Part shown: piece by piece, positions 16,880-25,197 of the stretch
Layout of the letters: each line of letters starts with the position of its first letter
Numbering within the stretch: position 1 is the stretch's first letter
DNA from: an uncultured Tateyamaria sp.
GTDB taxonomy: Bacteria > Pseudomonadota > Alphaproteobacteria > Rhodobacterales > Rhodobacteraceae
Assembly: GCF_947494755.1 (NCBI RefSeq)
Contig: NZ_CANLVZ010000006.1
Location: forward strand, 124,001-188,000
DNA: 64,000 nt
Direction of reading: 5' to 3'
Translations under genes and position numbers: made by a program
The notes under the pieces: model-generated
The model's input: only the letters and a program-made list of their open reading frames with translations
Told to the model about the DNA's origin: nothing
Databases searched by the model: none

Positions 16880-18088
16880 CTAGCCCGCCGAAATCACGCC
16901 CGCCGCCGCATCAAGCGCACCGGGACCGTGGGGGATATCCAGCGCGCCGAGGCCGGCCTGAATACCACCCAACAGCCCCATGATCATGTGCCCGTTCACG
17001 TGGCCCATATGCCCCAGCCGGAAAAATCCGTGCCAGTCGGGATCAGAGGGGGGTGCCATGCCAAGGCCGATCCCCAGTGTCAGCCCGAGGTTCTGTTCGA
17101 CCCAGTCACGCAGGGCCGTCCCGTGCGGTGCCCCGATGCGCAGCGACGTCACCGCCGTGCTGCGGTTTGCGGCATCTCTCACATTGAGCTCCAGCGGGCC
17201 GCCCTGCCCCCATGCCTCGCATGCCGCCCAGATGCTGCGCGCAAGTACCGTGTGACGCGCCCAGACCTGTTCGATCCCTTCGGCGTGCAGCATATCAAGG
17301 GCGGTGCGCAGCCCATACAGGTGGTGCGTCGGCGCGGTCCCGTTCCAGTACATGAAGAACTCTTCGGGATTGGCGCGCGGGGTCCAGTCCCAATAGCGGC
17401 TCACGCGGGGCATCTGGGCCCGCACGGCCGCCGCCTTGTCGTTGAAGAACACGAACGCCATACCCGGTGGCACCATCAGCCCCTTTTGACAGCCAGCCAC
17501 CATCACGTCGACGCCCCATGCGTCCATCTCGAACCGGTCGCAGCCAAGCGAGGCAATGCAGTCGGCCATCAGCAGGGCGGGGTGATCTGTGGCATCCAGC
17601 ACCGCGCGCACGGCGGCGATGTCGTTGCGCACCGAGGTCGAGGTGTCCACATGCACGGCGAGCACGGCCTTGATCCTGTGGGCAGTGTCCGCGCGCAGCG
17701 TTTCGGCTATGCGGTCGATATCCATGGGCGCACGCTTGCCGAAATCCATGATCTCGACCTCGGCGCCCAGCCCCTCGGCCATGTCCGCCCACCCGTGCCC
17801 AAAGCGCCCTGTTGCGGGCACCAGAACCGTGTCGCCGGGCGCAATGGTGTTGGCCAATGCGGCCTCCCACGCGGCGTGGCCGTTGCCGATATACATGGCC
17901 ACATGGCCATCGGTGCGGGCCACCTTTTTCAGGTCCGGCACCAGGCTCGCCGCGATCTCGACCAGCTCACCGGCATAGATGTTCGGCGCGGCCCGATGCA
18001 TGGCGCGCAGCACCGCATCCGGCATCACGGAGGGGCCGGGAATGGCGAGGTAGTCGCGCCCGTGCCGGGCAATTGGGGAGGTGGACAT
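16880..18088 (-). CDS. Class V aminotransferase (serine/alanine-glyoxylate type)
   Basis: 402 residues from the ATG giving MSTSPIARHGRDYLAIPGPS; AIPGPSVMP is the family's N-terminal substrate loop. ADCIASLGCDRFEMDAWGVD contains the PLP-ring Asp, and Lys in GCQKGLMVPPGMAF (about residue 193) should form the internal aldimine. RIGHGLR-like C-terminal sequence appears as FFRLGHMGHVN. The family includes serine-glyoxylate and alanine-glyoxylate aminotransferases and purine-catabolic (S)-ureidoglycine-glyoxylate aminotransferase; the present sequence does not separate these. Cytoplasmic, usual length. Confidence 0.88.
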   Translation of the reverse strand: MSTSPIARHGRDYLAIPGPSVMPDAVLRAMHRAAPNIYAGELVEIAASLVPDLKKVARTDGHVAMYIGNGHAAWEAALANTIAPGDTVLVPATGRFGHGWADMAEGLGAEVEIMDFGKRAPMDIDRIAETLRADTAHRIKAVLAVHVDTSTSVRNDIAAVRAVLDATDHPALLMADCIASLGCDRFEMDAWGVDVMVAGCQKGLMVPPGMAFVFFNDKAAAVRAQMPRVSRYWDWTPRANPEEFFMYWNGTAPTHHLYGLRTALDMLHAEGIEQVWARHTVLARSIWAACEAWGQGGPLELNVRDAANRSTAVTSLRIGAPHGTALRDWVEQNLGLTLGIGLGMAPPSDPDWHGFFRLGHMGHVNGHMIMGLLGGIQAGLGALDIPHGPGALDAAAGVISAG

Positions 18089-18202
18089 CGCGCTCTCCGA
18101 ATGTCGGTGGATGGTGGGGTACGGGGCGGACACTAACGCGGTCCGGGGCGGCGTCAATCGTGGGTCTTTGATTGCGGGTCCGCGCCCGGCGGTCGCGCTG
18201 TC

Positions 18203-18871
18203 CTATCGGCGATAGGCGCGCGCCAAGACCTCGACATCCGTACCTGCAAAATAGCGCGCGAGGGTCCACAAGTTGCGCGCGCCGCGCCGCACCCACCCCT
18301 GCTGGCGGTACTTTGCCGCACTGGTGACGGCCACGCCGTTCAACGCGACCAACTGACCCTTGAGGTGACGGACCAGGGCGACATCCTCCATCAGCGCGAT
18401 ATCGGGATATCCGCCCACATGCGCATAAAGCGTGCGCCGGATCAGCAAGCCCTGATCGCCGTACGGCAGTTGAAAGACCCGCGCACGCAAGTTCGCCCAC
18501 GCAGCCACAAAACGCCCGCCCCGATCAAAGCGCAGCTTGAAATATCCCGCTGTGGCAGCTCCGAGATGGGCGGCGACAGCCGCGGTCCAGCCCGGTGCCA
18601 GCACCGTGTCCGCGTGGATCACCAACAGCCAGTCGCCCTTGGCCGCGCCGCAACCGCGCTGCAGCTGCCCCCCGCGCGAGGCAGGTCCGGTGATCACACT
18701 CGCCCCCCACGCATCCGCCAAGGCGCATGTCTCGTCGCTTGACCCGCCGTCGCTCACAATCAGCTCCGCAATCAATCCGGCCTCGACCCCCTCCATCAAC
18801 GCATGCAGGCACGCAGGCAGCATCTGCCCGGCGTTCAGCGTTGGAATGATGACAGAGATTGGCGCGGGCAC
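18203..18871 (-). CDS. Family 2 glycosyltransferase, TIGR04283-like
   Basis: 222 residues with a GT-A core: ISVIIPTLNAG at the start, VSDGGSSDET, the SRGGQLQRGC motif, then ADTVLAPGW with a DxD-like Asp, and PYGDQGLLIRR followed by DIALMEDVALVRHL. SRGGQLQRG and GDQGLLIR match the TIGR04283 group of single-domain glycosyltransferases often found near radical-SAM/selenium genes or in arsenosugar gene sets. No hydrophobic anchor is visible. The acceptor is unknown and the neighbours (aminotransferase, ygfZ) do not suggest one. Confidence 0.82.
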   Translation of the reverse strand: MPAPISVIIPTLNAGQMLPACLHALMEGVEAGLIAELIVSDGGSSDETCALADAWGASVITGPASRGGQLQRGCGAAKGDWLLVIHADTVLAPGWTAAVAAHLGAATAGYFKLRFDRGGRFVAAWANLRARVFQLPYGDQGLLIRRTLYAHVGGYPDIALMEDVALVRHLKGQLVALNGVAVTSAAKYRQQGWVRRGARNLWTLARYFAGTDVEVLARAYRR

Positions 18872-18938
18872 GGCCTGCCCCCTTTTTGCAGATGCAGGCC
18901 GCTGCTATATGAAAACGAAGCCCATGAAAAGGAATGCC

Positions 18939-19700
18939 CCCATGTCTGCCCCCAACTCCGATCGCCATATCTTTCGCCTGTCGGGGGCGGATACGCGCGA
19001 TTTCCTGCAAGGGCTGGTGACCAATGATGTGGCTGGTATTGATACCGGGCTTGTCTATGCCGCGCTGCTGACGCCGCAGGGCAAATATTTGGCGGACTTC
19101 TTTCTGGCAGCGGATGGGGACGGTGTCCTGCTAGATGCGGACGCGGCGCAGGCCGAGGCGCTGCGGACCCGGTTGGGCATGTACAAACTGCGCGCGGACG
19201 TGACCATTGAAGACAGCGGCTTGCACCTGCATCGCGGGCTTGGGGAAGCCCCTGCCGATGGCTTTGCGGACCCGCGGCACGCGGCGATGGGCTGGCGCGC
19301 CTATCGCGATCATGCGCCCGTGTCCGATGACACCGACTGGACGGCGTTGCGCGTCACGCATCTGATCCCGCAAACGGGGGTGGAATTGACACCTGACACT
19401 TTCATCCTCGAGGCGCGGTTTGAGGCCGTGAATGGCGTGGATTTCCGCAAGGGGTGTTATGTCGGTCAAGAGGTCACCGCGCGGATGAAGCACAAGACCA
19501 CGCTGCGCAAAGGATTGGCGCAGGTCGAGGTCAAGGGAGACGCGACCCCGGGCACGGACATCGTGGCAGACGGGAAACCGGCTGGCACTTTGCTCAGCCG
19601 GTCTGGCGATACCGCCATCGCTTATCTGCGCTATGATCGCGCCCAAGGGTCAATGCAGGCCGGAGCGGCAAGCGTCTTTTGGACCGGTGCAGCAGGATAA
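18939..19700 (+). CDS. ygfZ: YgfZ/GcvT-domain folate-binding protein (Fe-S cluster assembly)
   Basis: 253 residues from the third candidate ATG, chosen because AAGGA sits 8 bases ahead. Signature KGCYVGQEVTARMKHK near residue 172 is the YgfZ K-G-C-Y-x-G-Q-E motif; SGADTRDFLQGLVTND marks the N-terminal folate-binding part. YgfZ/IBA57 proteins support maturation or repair of [4Fe-4S] enzymes using tetrahydrofolate. Slightly short relative to E. coli YgfZ, normal for alphaproteobacteria. Confidence 0.92.
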   Translation, partial: PMSAPNSDRHIFRLSGADTRDFLQGLVTNDVAGIDTGLVYAALLTPQGKYLADFFLAADGDGVLLDADAAQAEALRTRLGMYKLRADVTIEDSGLHLHRGLGEAPADGFADPRHAAMGWRAYRDHAPVSDDTDWTALRVTHLIPQTGVELTPDTFILEARFEAVNGVDFRKGCYVGQEVTARMKHKTTLRKGLAQVEVKGDATPGTDIVADGKPAGTLLSRSGDTAIAYLRYDRAQGSMQAGAASVFWTGAAG

Positions 19701-19707
19701 CGTCGCG

Positions 19708-20271
19708 TCAGGCGCGCTCGGCGTATTCCATGGTTTCGGTGTTGACCACGATGGCCTCATCCTGCCCAACGAAGGGAGGCACCATGACCTTGATCCCGTT
19801 GTCGAGAACCGCAGGCTTGAACGAGTTGGCGGCGGTCTGACCTTTGACGACCGGCTCGGTTTCGACAATCTTGCACACGACCTTCTGAGGCAGTGACGCG
19901 CTCAGCGCTTCGTCCTCGTAGAACTCGACCTGAATGGTCATACCGTCCTGCAGGAACGGGCGACGTTCGCCCAGGATCTCGGCTGACAGTTCGATCTGCT
20001 CGTAGGTGTCGGAGTCCATGAACACCAGCATCCCATCGTTTTCATACAGAAATTGCTGATCTTTCTGCTCAAGACGCACACGTTCGACCTTGTCGGCACT
20101 GCGAAAACGCTCATTGAGTTTCGAGCCGTTGCGCAGGTTGCGCAGCTCGACCTGAGCGAAGGCACCACCCTTGCCGGGTTTGACGTGGTCGACCTTTACG
20201 GCGGCCCACAGCCCGTCATTGTGCTCCAGCACGTTTCCGGGGCGAATCTCGTTTCCGTTAATTTTAGGCAT
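19708..20271 (-). CDS. efp: Elongation factor P
   Basis: 187 residues starting [13 protein letters not shown]. Lys34 in PGKGGAF is at the position that is post-translationally modified in many bacteria. Three beta-barrel domains are expected; the C-terminal part [31 protein letters not shown] matches family ends. It relieves ribosome stalling at polyproline stretches; the Pro-rich FtsY in this window would be a plausible client. The modification genes epmA/epmB are not seen here. Converges on ygfZ with a 7-base gap. Confidence 0.96.
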   Translation of the reverse strand: MPKINGNEIRPGNVLEHNDGLWAAVKVDHVKPGKGGAFAQVELRNLRNGSKLNERFRSADKVERVRLEQKDQQFLYENDGMLVFMDSDTYEQIELSAEILGERRPFLQDGMTIQVEFYEDEALSASLPQKVVCKIVETEPVVKGQTAANSFKPAVLDNGIKVMVPPFVGQDEAIVVNTETMEYAERA

Positions 20272-20490
20272 GTGGCAAAACCATGGCAAAAGGTTGATGA
20301 AAGATTGATGCCCCCTATATCTGGGGAATGAGCAACCGGCAAGACAACCAGATACTGTGCTGCACCCGCAGAAAGATATGCATAGAATGCAAGGGGGCTA
20401 TGCGAATACAGGGTATCCGAATCGTTATGGATAGGCCATAACGAGCGTCACGCCGAAAACACAAGAGCAAGAATAAAGGAAGGACGACGA

Positions 20491-20811
20491 ATGAAAGATT
20501 TCGTTGACGGAACGGCCTTTAACAACGAACAAGGCAACCGTGCACGCAAACTGTTTGCAGCCGTGGTACTGGCCGCATTGGACGATGCCATTGCAGACGA
20601 CAAGAAGTATGGCAATGGGCCTGAGCAGATCGCCCGTTGGGCACGCTCGCGCGATGGGCGCGAAGTGTTGAGCTGTGCAGGCATCGACCCAAACGAGCGG
20701 GTCGTATCCGGGCTTATGGAATTCGTGGGCAAAGGTGTCCGGACATCGGTGGCACTCAGCCGCGAAGAGTCCGAGCGTCGCAATGCCGCACAACAGGCCG
20801 AGGCCGCCTGA
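20491..20811 (+). CDS. Conserved hypothetical protein (possibly DUF6280)
   Basis: 106 residues, soluble, mainly helical (MKDFVDGTAFNNEQGNRARK.., ARKLFAAVVLAALDDAIADDKK). An AAGGAAGG ribosome site lies just ahead of the ATG. The sequence looks strongly conserved among roseobacters as I recall, probably the DUF6280 family, but no function is known. A strong terminator immediately follows, so it is a single-gene unit, which together with the good ribosome site suggests fair expression. Confidence 0.75.
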   Translation: MKDFVDGTAFNNEQGNRARKLFAAVVLAALDDAIADDKKYGNGPEQIARWARSRDGREVLSCAGIDPNERVVSGLMEFVGKGVRTSVALSREESERRNAAQQAEAA

Positions 20812-20839
20812 TCCCAAGACCTTAACAAACGCTGCTAAG

Positions 20840-20877
20840 GAAAACGCGCCCCTCTGCCGGGCGCGTTTTCTTTTGTT
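20840..20877 (+). terminator. Rho-independent terminator
   Basis: Perfect 12-bp stem GAAAACGCGCCC / GGGCGCGTTTTC with a 7-base loop, then TTTTGTT. It lies between converging genes. Confidence 0.9.
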
Positions 20878-20878
20878 C

Positions 20879-21457
20879 TCAGCTGTTTACAAAAAAGAAC
20901 AGCCACTGGCGCACGACCCAGAATTCGGCAAAGAGCAGCGCCGTCGTGGCGACCACCGCCCAGACAGGCGGCTTGCGCAGCCACAGGATGATCCCCGCCC
21001 CAAGCGCCAGTGCAGCCTCAAGCGGGGCGACCCACATCGCCCCCTGCGTACGATCCCAATAACTGACCGGGCTTTCAAACACCCACGACGTCAGAGGCCA
21101 GAAATGGGGCCGTCCATCGTCGTGATGCAGAGGCAGATCAAGGCACAGATGCAGGATCGCGGACCCCGTCAACGCAATAGCCCAGGGCGAGGCGCGCCAG
21201 AGCGCGAGCCCCAGCAATAGCCCCCACACGATGAACGAATTGTCGATGGCGAAAACTGTTTGCCACGCGTCCGAAAAGTACAGCTCGTTAAAGACCCGCG
21301 ACGGCGGGATATTCAGCGCAAATAGCGCCACGCCCGCCATCACGTAAAGCGACAGATCGGGCAATGCTGCACCCGCGAAGGCGGCAAGCAATATGCGGCC
21401 ATGTGCAGGCCGACCAAAGGCCGCAGCCCCGATCAGCAAATGGGCAGGCGTGTTCAT
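20879..21457 (-). CDS. Polytopic membrane protein, metal-dependent hydrolase-like (YdjM type)
   Basis: 192 residues with four to five hydrophobic helices. Conserved polar residues sit at membrane edges: N-terminal TPAHLLIGAA (His), ALPDLSLY (Asp), and HLCLDLPLHHDDGRPHFWPLT with several His and Asp. This matches the pattern of the membrane-bound metal-dependent hydrolase family (YdjM/YfhO-like, PF04307), in which the residues could bind metal. It is sometimes labelled cobalamin biosynthesis CobQ in roseobacter annotation, for which I see no support. It is followed upstream by the PopZ-like gene on the same strand. Confidence 0.75.
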   Translation of the reverse strand: MNTPAHLLIGAAAFGRPAHGRILLAAFAGAALPDLSLYVMAGVALFALNIPPSRVFNELYFSDAWQTVFAIDNSFIVWGLLLGLALWRASPWAIALTGSAILHLCLDLPLHHDDGRPHFWPLTSWVFESPVSYWDRTQGAMWVAPLEAALALGAGIILWLRKPPVWAVVATTALLFAEFWVVRQWLFFFVNS

Positions 21458-21495
21458 GGCAGGATGTCTTTATCCCGCCGGGCGTGCGTGTTGTG

Positions 21496-22410
21496 TCATT
21501 CCAACTCTTGCGCGGCAAGGGCGCGATGGATTTCGCGGCGCACCAGTTTGCGCACGTTGCGCGTGATCCGCTCGCCCAGTGCCCCCTGCAATTCTTCGCG
21601 CACGATATCGCTGACCAGTTCACGCAGCGCGTCCTCGTCCAAAACATCTTCGTCGTTGGAAAACAACTGGGCCTGATCATCCTTGGGCGCTGCCTTGGGG
21701 GCTTCGGCAAATGCGGCGTGCACGGGGGGCTCTTCGGCGTCTTCCCATTCCATCGCAGGCGCTTGCGTGCCGGCGTAATCGCCAGCGCCGGGATCGTCCG
21801 GCTCAAACTCGTCGTCGCGCCCCCCGATCAACGTCTCAAGGGCAGCGATCTTGTCACTCAGGCTTTGGCTCTGGTCGGTTGCAGGTGCCGCGGGTGTTTC
21901 GACCTGAACGTCAGGTTCGGCCTCGACCGCGTCTCCATCATCTTCGGGCGGCGACATGTTCGCGGCCCCATTCGGTATCGGCCAGACATCGTCCTCAGCC
22001 TCTACATGCACAAAAGGGGCCTCATCCTGTTTTTCAGGCTCTGCATCATCGTGGTCGTCATAATCCTGGCCTTCGACCTCGTCCAGCTTGGGCATGGTAT
22101 CAGCCCAATCCTCATCCGCGATCAGATCGTCCACCGTGGCGTCAACTGCTTCTTCTGGCGTGTGATCCTCGTCCTCAGTCGTGAACCCGGCTTCTTCGAC
22201 CTGCTCGGGCTCTGCTTGCACCTCAACCTCGGCATCGGCGCTATCGTCAGCCGGTTCATCCTCCATCACGCGCAGCGATGGGGTCAGCACCAATCGGTCG
22301 GTTGCCGGTTTCTCAGCCGGTGCGGATTCAGGGCGTTTGTCATCAGACACCAGACGCCGGATAGACGCCAGCACGTCCTCCACCTCGGTGTTGGTCATTG
22401 GATCAGACAT
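21496..22410 (-). CDS. PopZ-like polar organising protein (DUF2497)
   Basis: 304 residues from the ATG giving MSDPMTNTEVEDVLASIRRLVSD; a GTG four codons upstream is an alternative. Three-part layout as in Caulobacter PopZ: an N-terminal amphipathic helix (EVEDVLASIRRLVSDD), a long acidic Pro/Asp/Glu-rich low-complexity linker (about 30-235), and a C-terminal helical oligomerisation block (ALRELVSDIVREELQ..ITRNVRKLVRREIHRAL). PopZ forms a condensate at cell poles that anchors the chromosome partition complex; the linker here is longer than in Caulobacter (PopZ is about 177 residues). The cell-biological role is inferred. Confidence 0.8.
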   Translation of the reverse strand: MSDPMTNTEVEDVLASIRRLVSDDKRPESAPAEKPATDRLVLTPSLRVMEDEPADDSADAEVEVQAEPEQVEEAGFTTEDEDHTPEEAVDATVDDLIADEDWADTMPKLDEVEGQDYDDHDDAEPEKQDEAPFVHVEAEDDVWPIPNGAANMSPPEDDGDAVEAEPDVQVETPAAPATDQSQSLSDKIAALETLIGGRDDEFEPDDPGAGDYAGTQAPAMEWEDAEEPPVHAAFAEAPKAAPKDDQAQLFSNDEDVLDEDALRELVSDIVREELQGALGERITRNVRKLVRREIHRALAAQELE

Positions 22411-22484
22411 ATTTTGTACCACTCTCAGCCTCGGGACACAGTCTAGCTGCCCGGAAAGAGTCGCACAACACTGTGCTGAAAACC

Positions 22485-23912
22485 TTAATCGATTTGCAAA
22501 GCACGCAAAACCTTGTCCAGCTGCTTGCCCTGACGGGACACGCGGGCAGGCGCGTTTTTGACAAGGTTGTAGTAGGCGGCCGGATCATAGAGCTGCACTG
22601 GCAGTTGCAGGCGTTGCGCGGTTAGCAAGCCCATCGATTCCAGCACTGCATATGCGGCGATATACTGATCGGCCTGCGCCGAAATCCGGTTGGTTTCCGC
22701 ATCCAGCAAGTCCTGCTCGGCGTCCAGCACGTCCAGCGTGGTCCGTGCGCCCAATGTCGCCTCTTCGCGCACCCCGCGAAAGGCAACGCGGGCCGCGCGA
22801 ATCTGGCGGTCCGATGCGGCGAGACTGGCGCGCGCAGCCACGAGATCGGCAATGGCATCGACCACATCCTGCTGCACGTCATGGCGCACATTGTGCAAGT
22901 TCCCACGGGATGCATCACGCACCGCCTGTGCGCGCCGCTCGCGCGACGACAGTTCGCCACCGCGATAGATCGGACCCGTGACCGCAACCCCAACTGACCC
23001 GGTTTCGGACTTACTGTCATTGGTGAACGTCTCGGACAGGCCAAGCGATCCATTCAAAGCCACCGTTGGCCGGGTGTCGGCGCGCGCCGCCGTCACCAGC
23101 AATTCGTTGGCCGACACCTGACGGCGCGCCTGGTCCATTTCGGGGTGGTTGCGCACGGCAACGGCCTGCGCACTCGGAATGTCGGTTTCAACACTGGGCA
23201 GGCGCGGCACCTGCGACAACCGGCCCGGCTGACGGCCCGTGACGTTGATATACTCCGCCTGCGCCTGAATGAGATCACGTTGTGAATCTGCCAGATTGCT
23301 GCGTGCCTCTGCGACCGCGGCCTGAGCCAGGGCCACGTCCGTGCGCGTCACCTCGCCCACTTCGAAACGGTCATTGGCCGCGCGCAATTCTTCTTGCAGA
23401 AGGCGCAGGTTGTTTTGGCGCAACGCCACGAATTCCTGCTGCCGTCCGACATTGAAAAACGCCGTTGCGGCGCGCAGCAGAACGCCCTGTTCGATGCTCA
23501 GCAGCGATGCGCGGGTGGCAAGCACGGTTTCCTTGCTGGCCTCGATCCGGGCACGGTCCGCCCCACCATCAAACAATTGCAGCGTGGCGTTCAGCCCGAT
23601 ATTGGCCGAGGTCGATCCGATATCCACAGAAAACCCGCTGGATTCAAACGAGGTGGAATTGCCGAACTGTCGTGTGACATCCGCGCTCCAGCTGATGATG
23701 GGGCGCAGGGTGGATGTCGCGATGGCCACATCTTCGTCCGCGGCGCGCAACAGCGCCCGGTTCTGATCCAACAAACCGCTATGTGTATATGAGCCTACCA
23801 GTGCATCCGCCAGCGTGTCCCCGGCGATAGCGGGGGTTCCGAGGGTGACTGTCGTCAGGGCGATCACGCTGCCGCGCTGCCATGCCCGCGTCCATTTGCC
23901 TGTTTTCATCAT
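22485..23912 (-). CDS. TolC-family outer-membrane efflux protein
   Basis: 475 residues from MMKTGKWTRAW, with a signal peptide ending near PAIAGDTL. Two outer-membrane-efflux repeats of long alpha-helices (about 30-230 and 245-450), typical heptad-rich text such as LSIEQGVLLRAATAFFNVGRQQEFVALRQNN and TLDVLDAEQDLLDAETNRISA. It should form the trimeric outer-membrane tunnel for type I secretion or RND efflux. No inner-membrane partner is nearby, so it probably serves several systems. The methyltransferase-like gene 81 bases upstream is a usual neighbour in alphaproteobacteria. Confidence 0.92.
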   Translation of the reverse strand: MMKTGKWTRAWQRGSVIALTTVTLGTPAIAGDTLADALVGSYTHSGLLDQNRALLRAADEDVAIATSTLRPIISWSADVTRQFGNSTSFESSGFSVDIGSTSANIGLNATLQLFDGGADRARIEASKETVLATRASLLSIEQGVLLRAATAFFNVGRQQEFVALRQNNLRLLQEELRAANDRFEVGEVTRTDVALAQAAVAEARSNLADSQRDLIQAQAEYINVTGRQPGRLSQVPRLPSVETDIPSAQAVAVRNHPEMDQARRQVSANELLVTAARADTRPTVALNGSLGLSETFTNDSKSETGSVGVAVTGPIYRGGELSSRERRAQAVRDASRGNLHNVRHDVQQDVVDAIADLVAARASLAASDRQIRAARVAFRGVREEATLGARTTLDVLDAEQDLLDAETNRISAQADQYIAAYAVLESMGLLTAQRLQLPVQLYDPAAYYNLVKNAPARVSRQGKQLDKVLRALQID

Positions 23913-23993
23913 ATGCCGCCTTCTGGTTGCTATGGTTCGTCTTGTTATTTGTTGCGTCCTGGTCGTTAAGTCTTGTGGTGCCAAAGCCTGTGG

Positions 23994-24647
23994 TCAGAGC
24001 GTAAATGCGTCGTGTTTTTCAAATCCTGCCAGCACAGGCGCACCCGCGTTGAACGCGCGCCGCCATGACATCCGTCCATCCAGCTTATACCCAATGCGCA
24101 CTTCGCCCAATGCCCCATCCATAAAGACGCACGCCATACGCCCGCCATCCTTGAGTTGGTCCATTATTTCGGCAGGAACGTGACTGACCCCGCCTTCGAT
24201 CACGATGACATCGTAAGGCCCATGTTCGGCCGCCCCGGCAGGCAGGGGTCCGATATGGGTGATGACATTGTCCATACCGGCGGACATCAGCGCATCAGTT
24301 GCCTCACGGGCCATGTCTTCGTCTTCTTCAAGTGCGACAACTGCTTGGGCCATATGAGCAATGACCGCAGCCGAATACCCGATCGCCGCCCCGATATCGA
24401 GGACGAGTTCGTCGTTTCCGATATCCAGCGCGTCCAGCATTTTGGCAAGCGTGCGTGGCTCAAGGACAACGCGGCCTCCGCCAAGCGCCAGATTTTCGCC
24501 CATATAGGCCGCCTCGCGCAGTGCCGCAGGCACAAAGTCCTCACGCTTGACGGACAACATTGCATCGATGATCGGGAATTTGGTCACATCGGACGGGCGC
24601 ACCTGCGTGTCGACCATCAAAGTACGGCGGGCAGAGAAATCGGTCAT
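23994..24647 (-). CDS. Protein-L-isoaspartate O-methyltransferase family protein
   Basis: 217 residues from MTDFSARRTLMVDTQVRPSDV. Rossmann-type SAM-binding motif LDIGAAIGYSAAVIA near residue 78, preceded by the PCMT-family N-terminal region MGENLALGGGRVVLEPRTLAKMLD. PCMTs repair isoaspartyl residues, but this alphaproteobacterial subgroup next to tolC differs in the motif I region (GAAIGYSA rather than GTGSGYQT), and its true substrate is uncertain. Confidence 0.82.
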   Translation of the reverse strand: MTDFSARRTLMVDTQVRPSDVTKFPIIDAMLSVKREDFVPAALREAAYMGENLALGGGRVVLEPRTLAKMLDALDIGNDELVLDIGAAIGYSAAVIAHMAQAVVALEEDEDMAREATDALMSAGMDNVITHIGPLPAGAAEHGPYDVIVIEGGVSHVPAEIMDQLKDGGRMACVFMDGALGEVRIGYKLDGRMSWRRAFNAGAPVLAGFEKHDAFTL

Positions 24648-24798
24648 TACTGCTAAACTCGTTCGTTCAGGTTTCTGAAAGAAGATGTGCCACATCCCGT
24701 GACATTGGGCAACGCGTAGCTGTCGCAATCGCCGCTTTGAGCGGGACACGCCCTTGCACGAGACTATGGAATGGTCTATCGCGCCTCCACACCATGGC

Positions 24799-24872
24799 GG
24801 CGAGTTGGCGGAGTGGTGACGCAGCGGATTGCAAATCCGTGTACACCGGTTCGATTCCGGTACTCGCCTCCA
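24799..24872 (+). tRNA. tRNA-Cys (GCA)
   Basis: Full cloverleaf of 74 bases: acceptor GGCGAGT/ACTCGCC, D-arm GGCGGAGTGGTGACGC region, anticodon arm CGGATT GCA AATCCG giving anticodon GCA, T-arm with GGTTCGATTCC, and an encoded CCA end. Stands between the PCMT gene and a membrane-protein gene; no integrase or att-like repeat beside it. Confidence 0.96.
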
Positions 24873-25197
24873 CGATTTCCTTTGAAGTCACAGTCAGCAC
24901 CGAAACAGCCGCGAGCAGCGCGGTGCAGGCTGTCCGTACCACAATTTCCTCATCAGACGGAAGTCCGGCCCGACGTGGGACTTTGCCTTCCGTCCATCCC
25001 TACCGGTCCTCGAACCCAGCCCAAAACACCCATCCAGCCCGCCTTTTCAGACGCATCGCGCAAGCACGACTGTCGTGATGTGATTGCAACAAAAACCCTC
25101 AAATGCCCGAAAACTGCCATCATTGTTGGCCAGAATTTGTAAACCTTTGCTACGGTATCAAAAAAACGACCAAAAAATAATATTGAGGAACGAAGCA
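24873..25197. other. Intergenic stretch downstream of tRNA-Cys
   Basis: No convincing gene. It contains an imperfect long hairpin (about 24956-24995: GACGGAAG pairing with CTTCCGTC, with inner AGTCC/GGACT) lacking a T tract, and an A/T-rich final 60 bases ahead of the GTG start at 25198 that probably holds that gene's promoter. Confidence 0.5.

Noticed and set aside
24799-24872. tRNA-Cys as an integration site
   Set aside because: No integrase, no direct repeat of the tRNA 3' end and no composition shift nearby.
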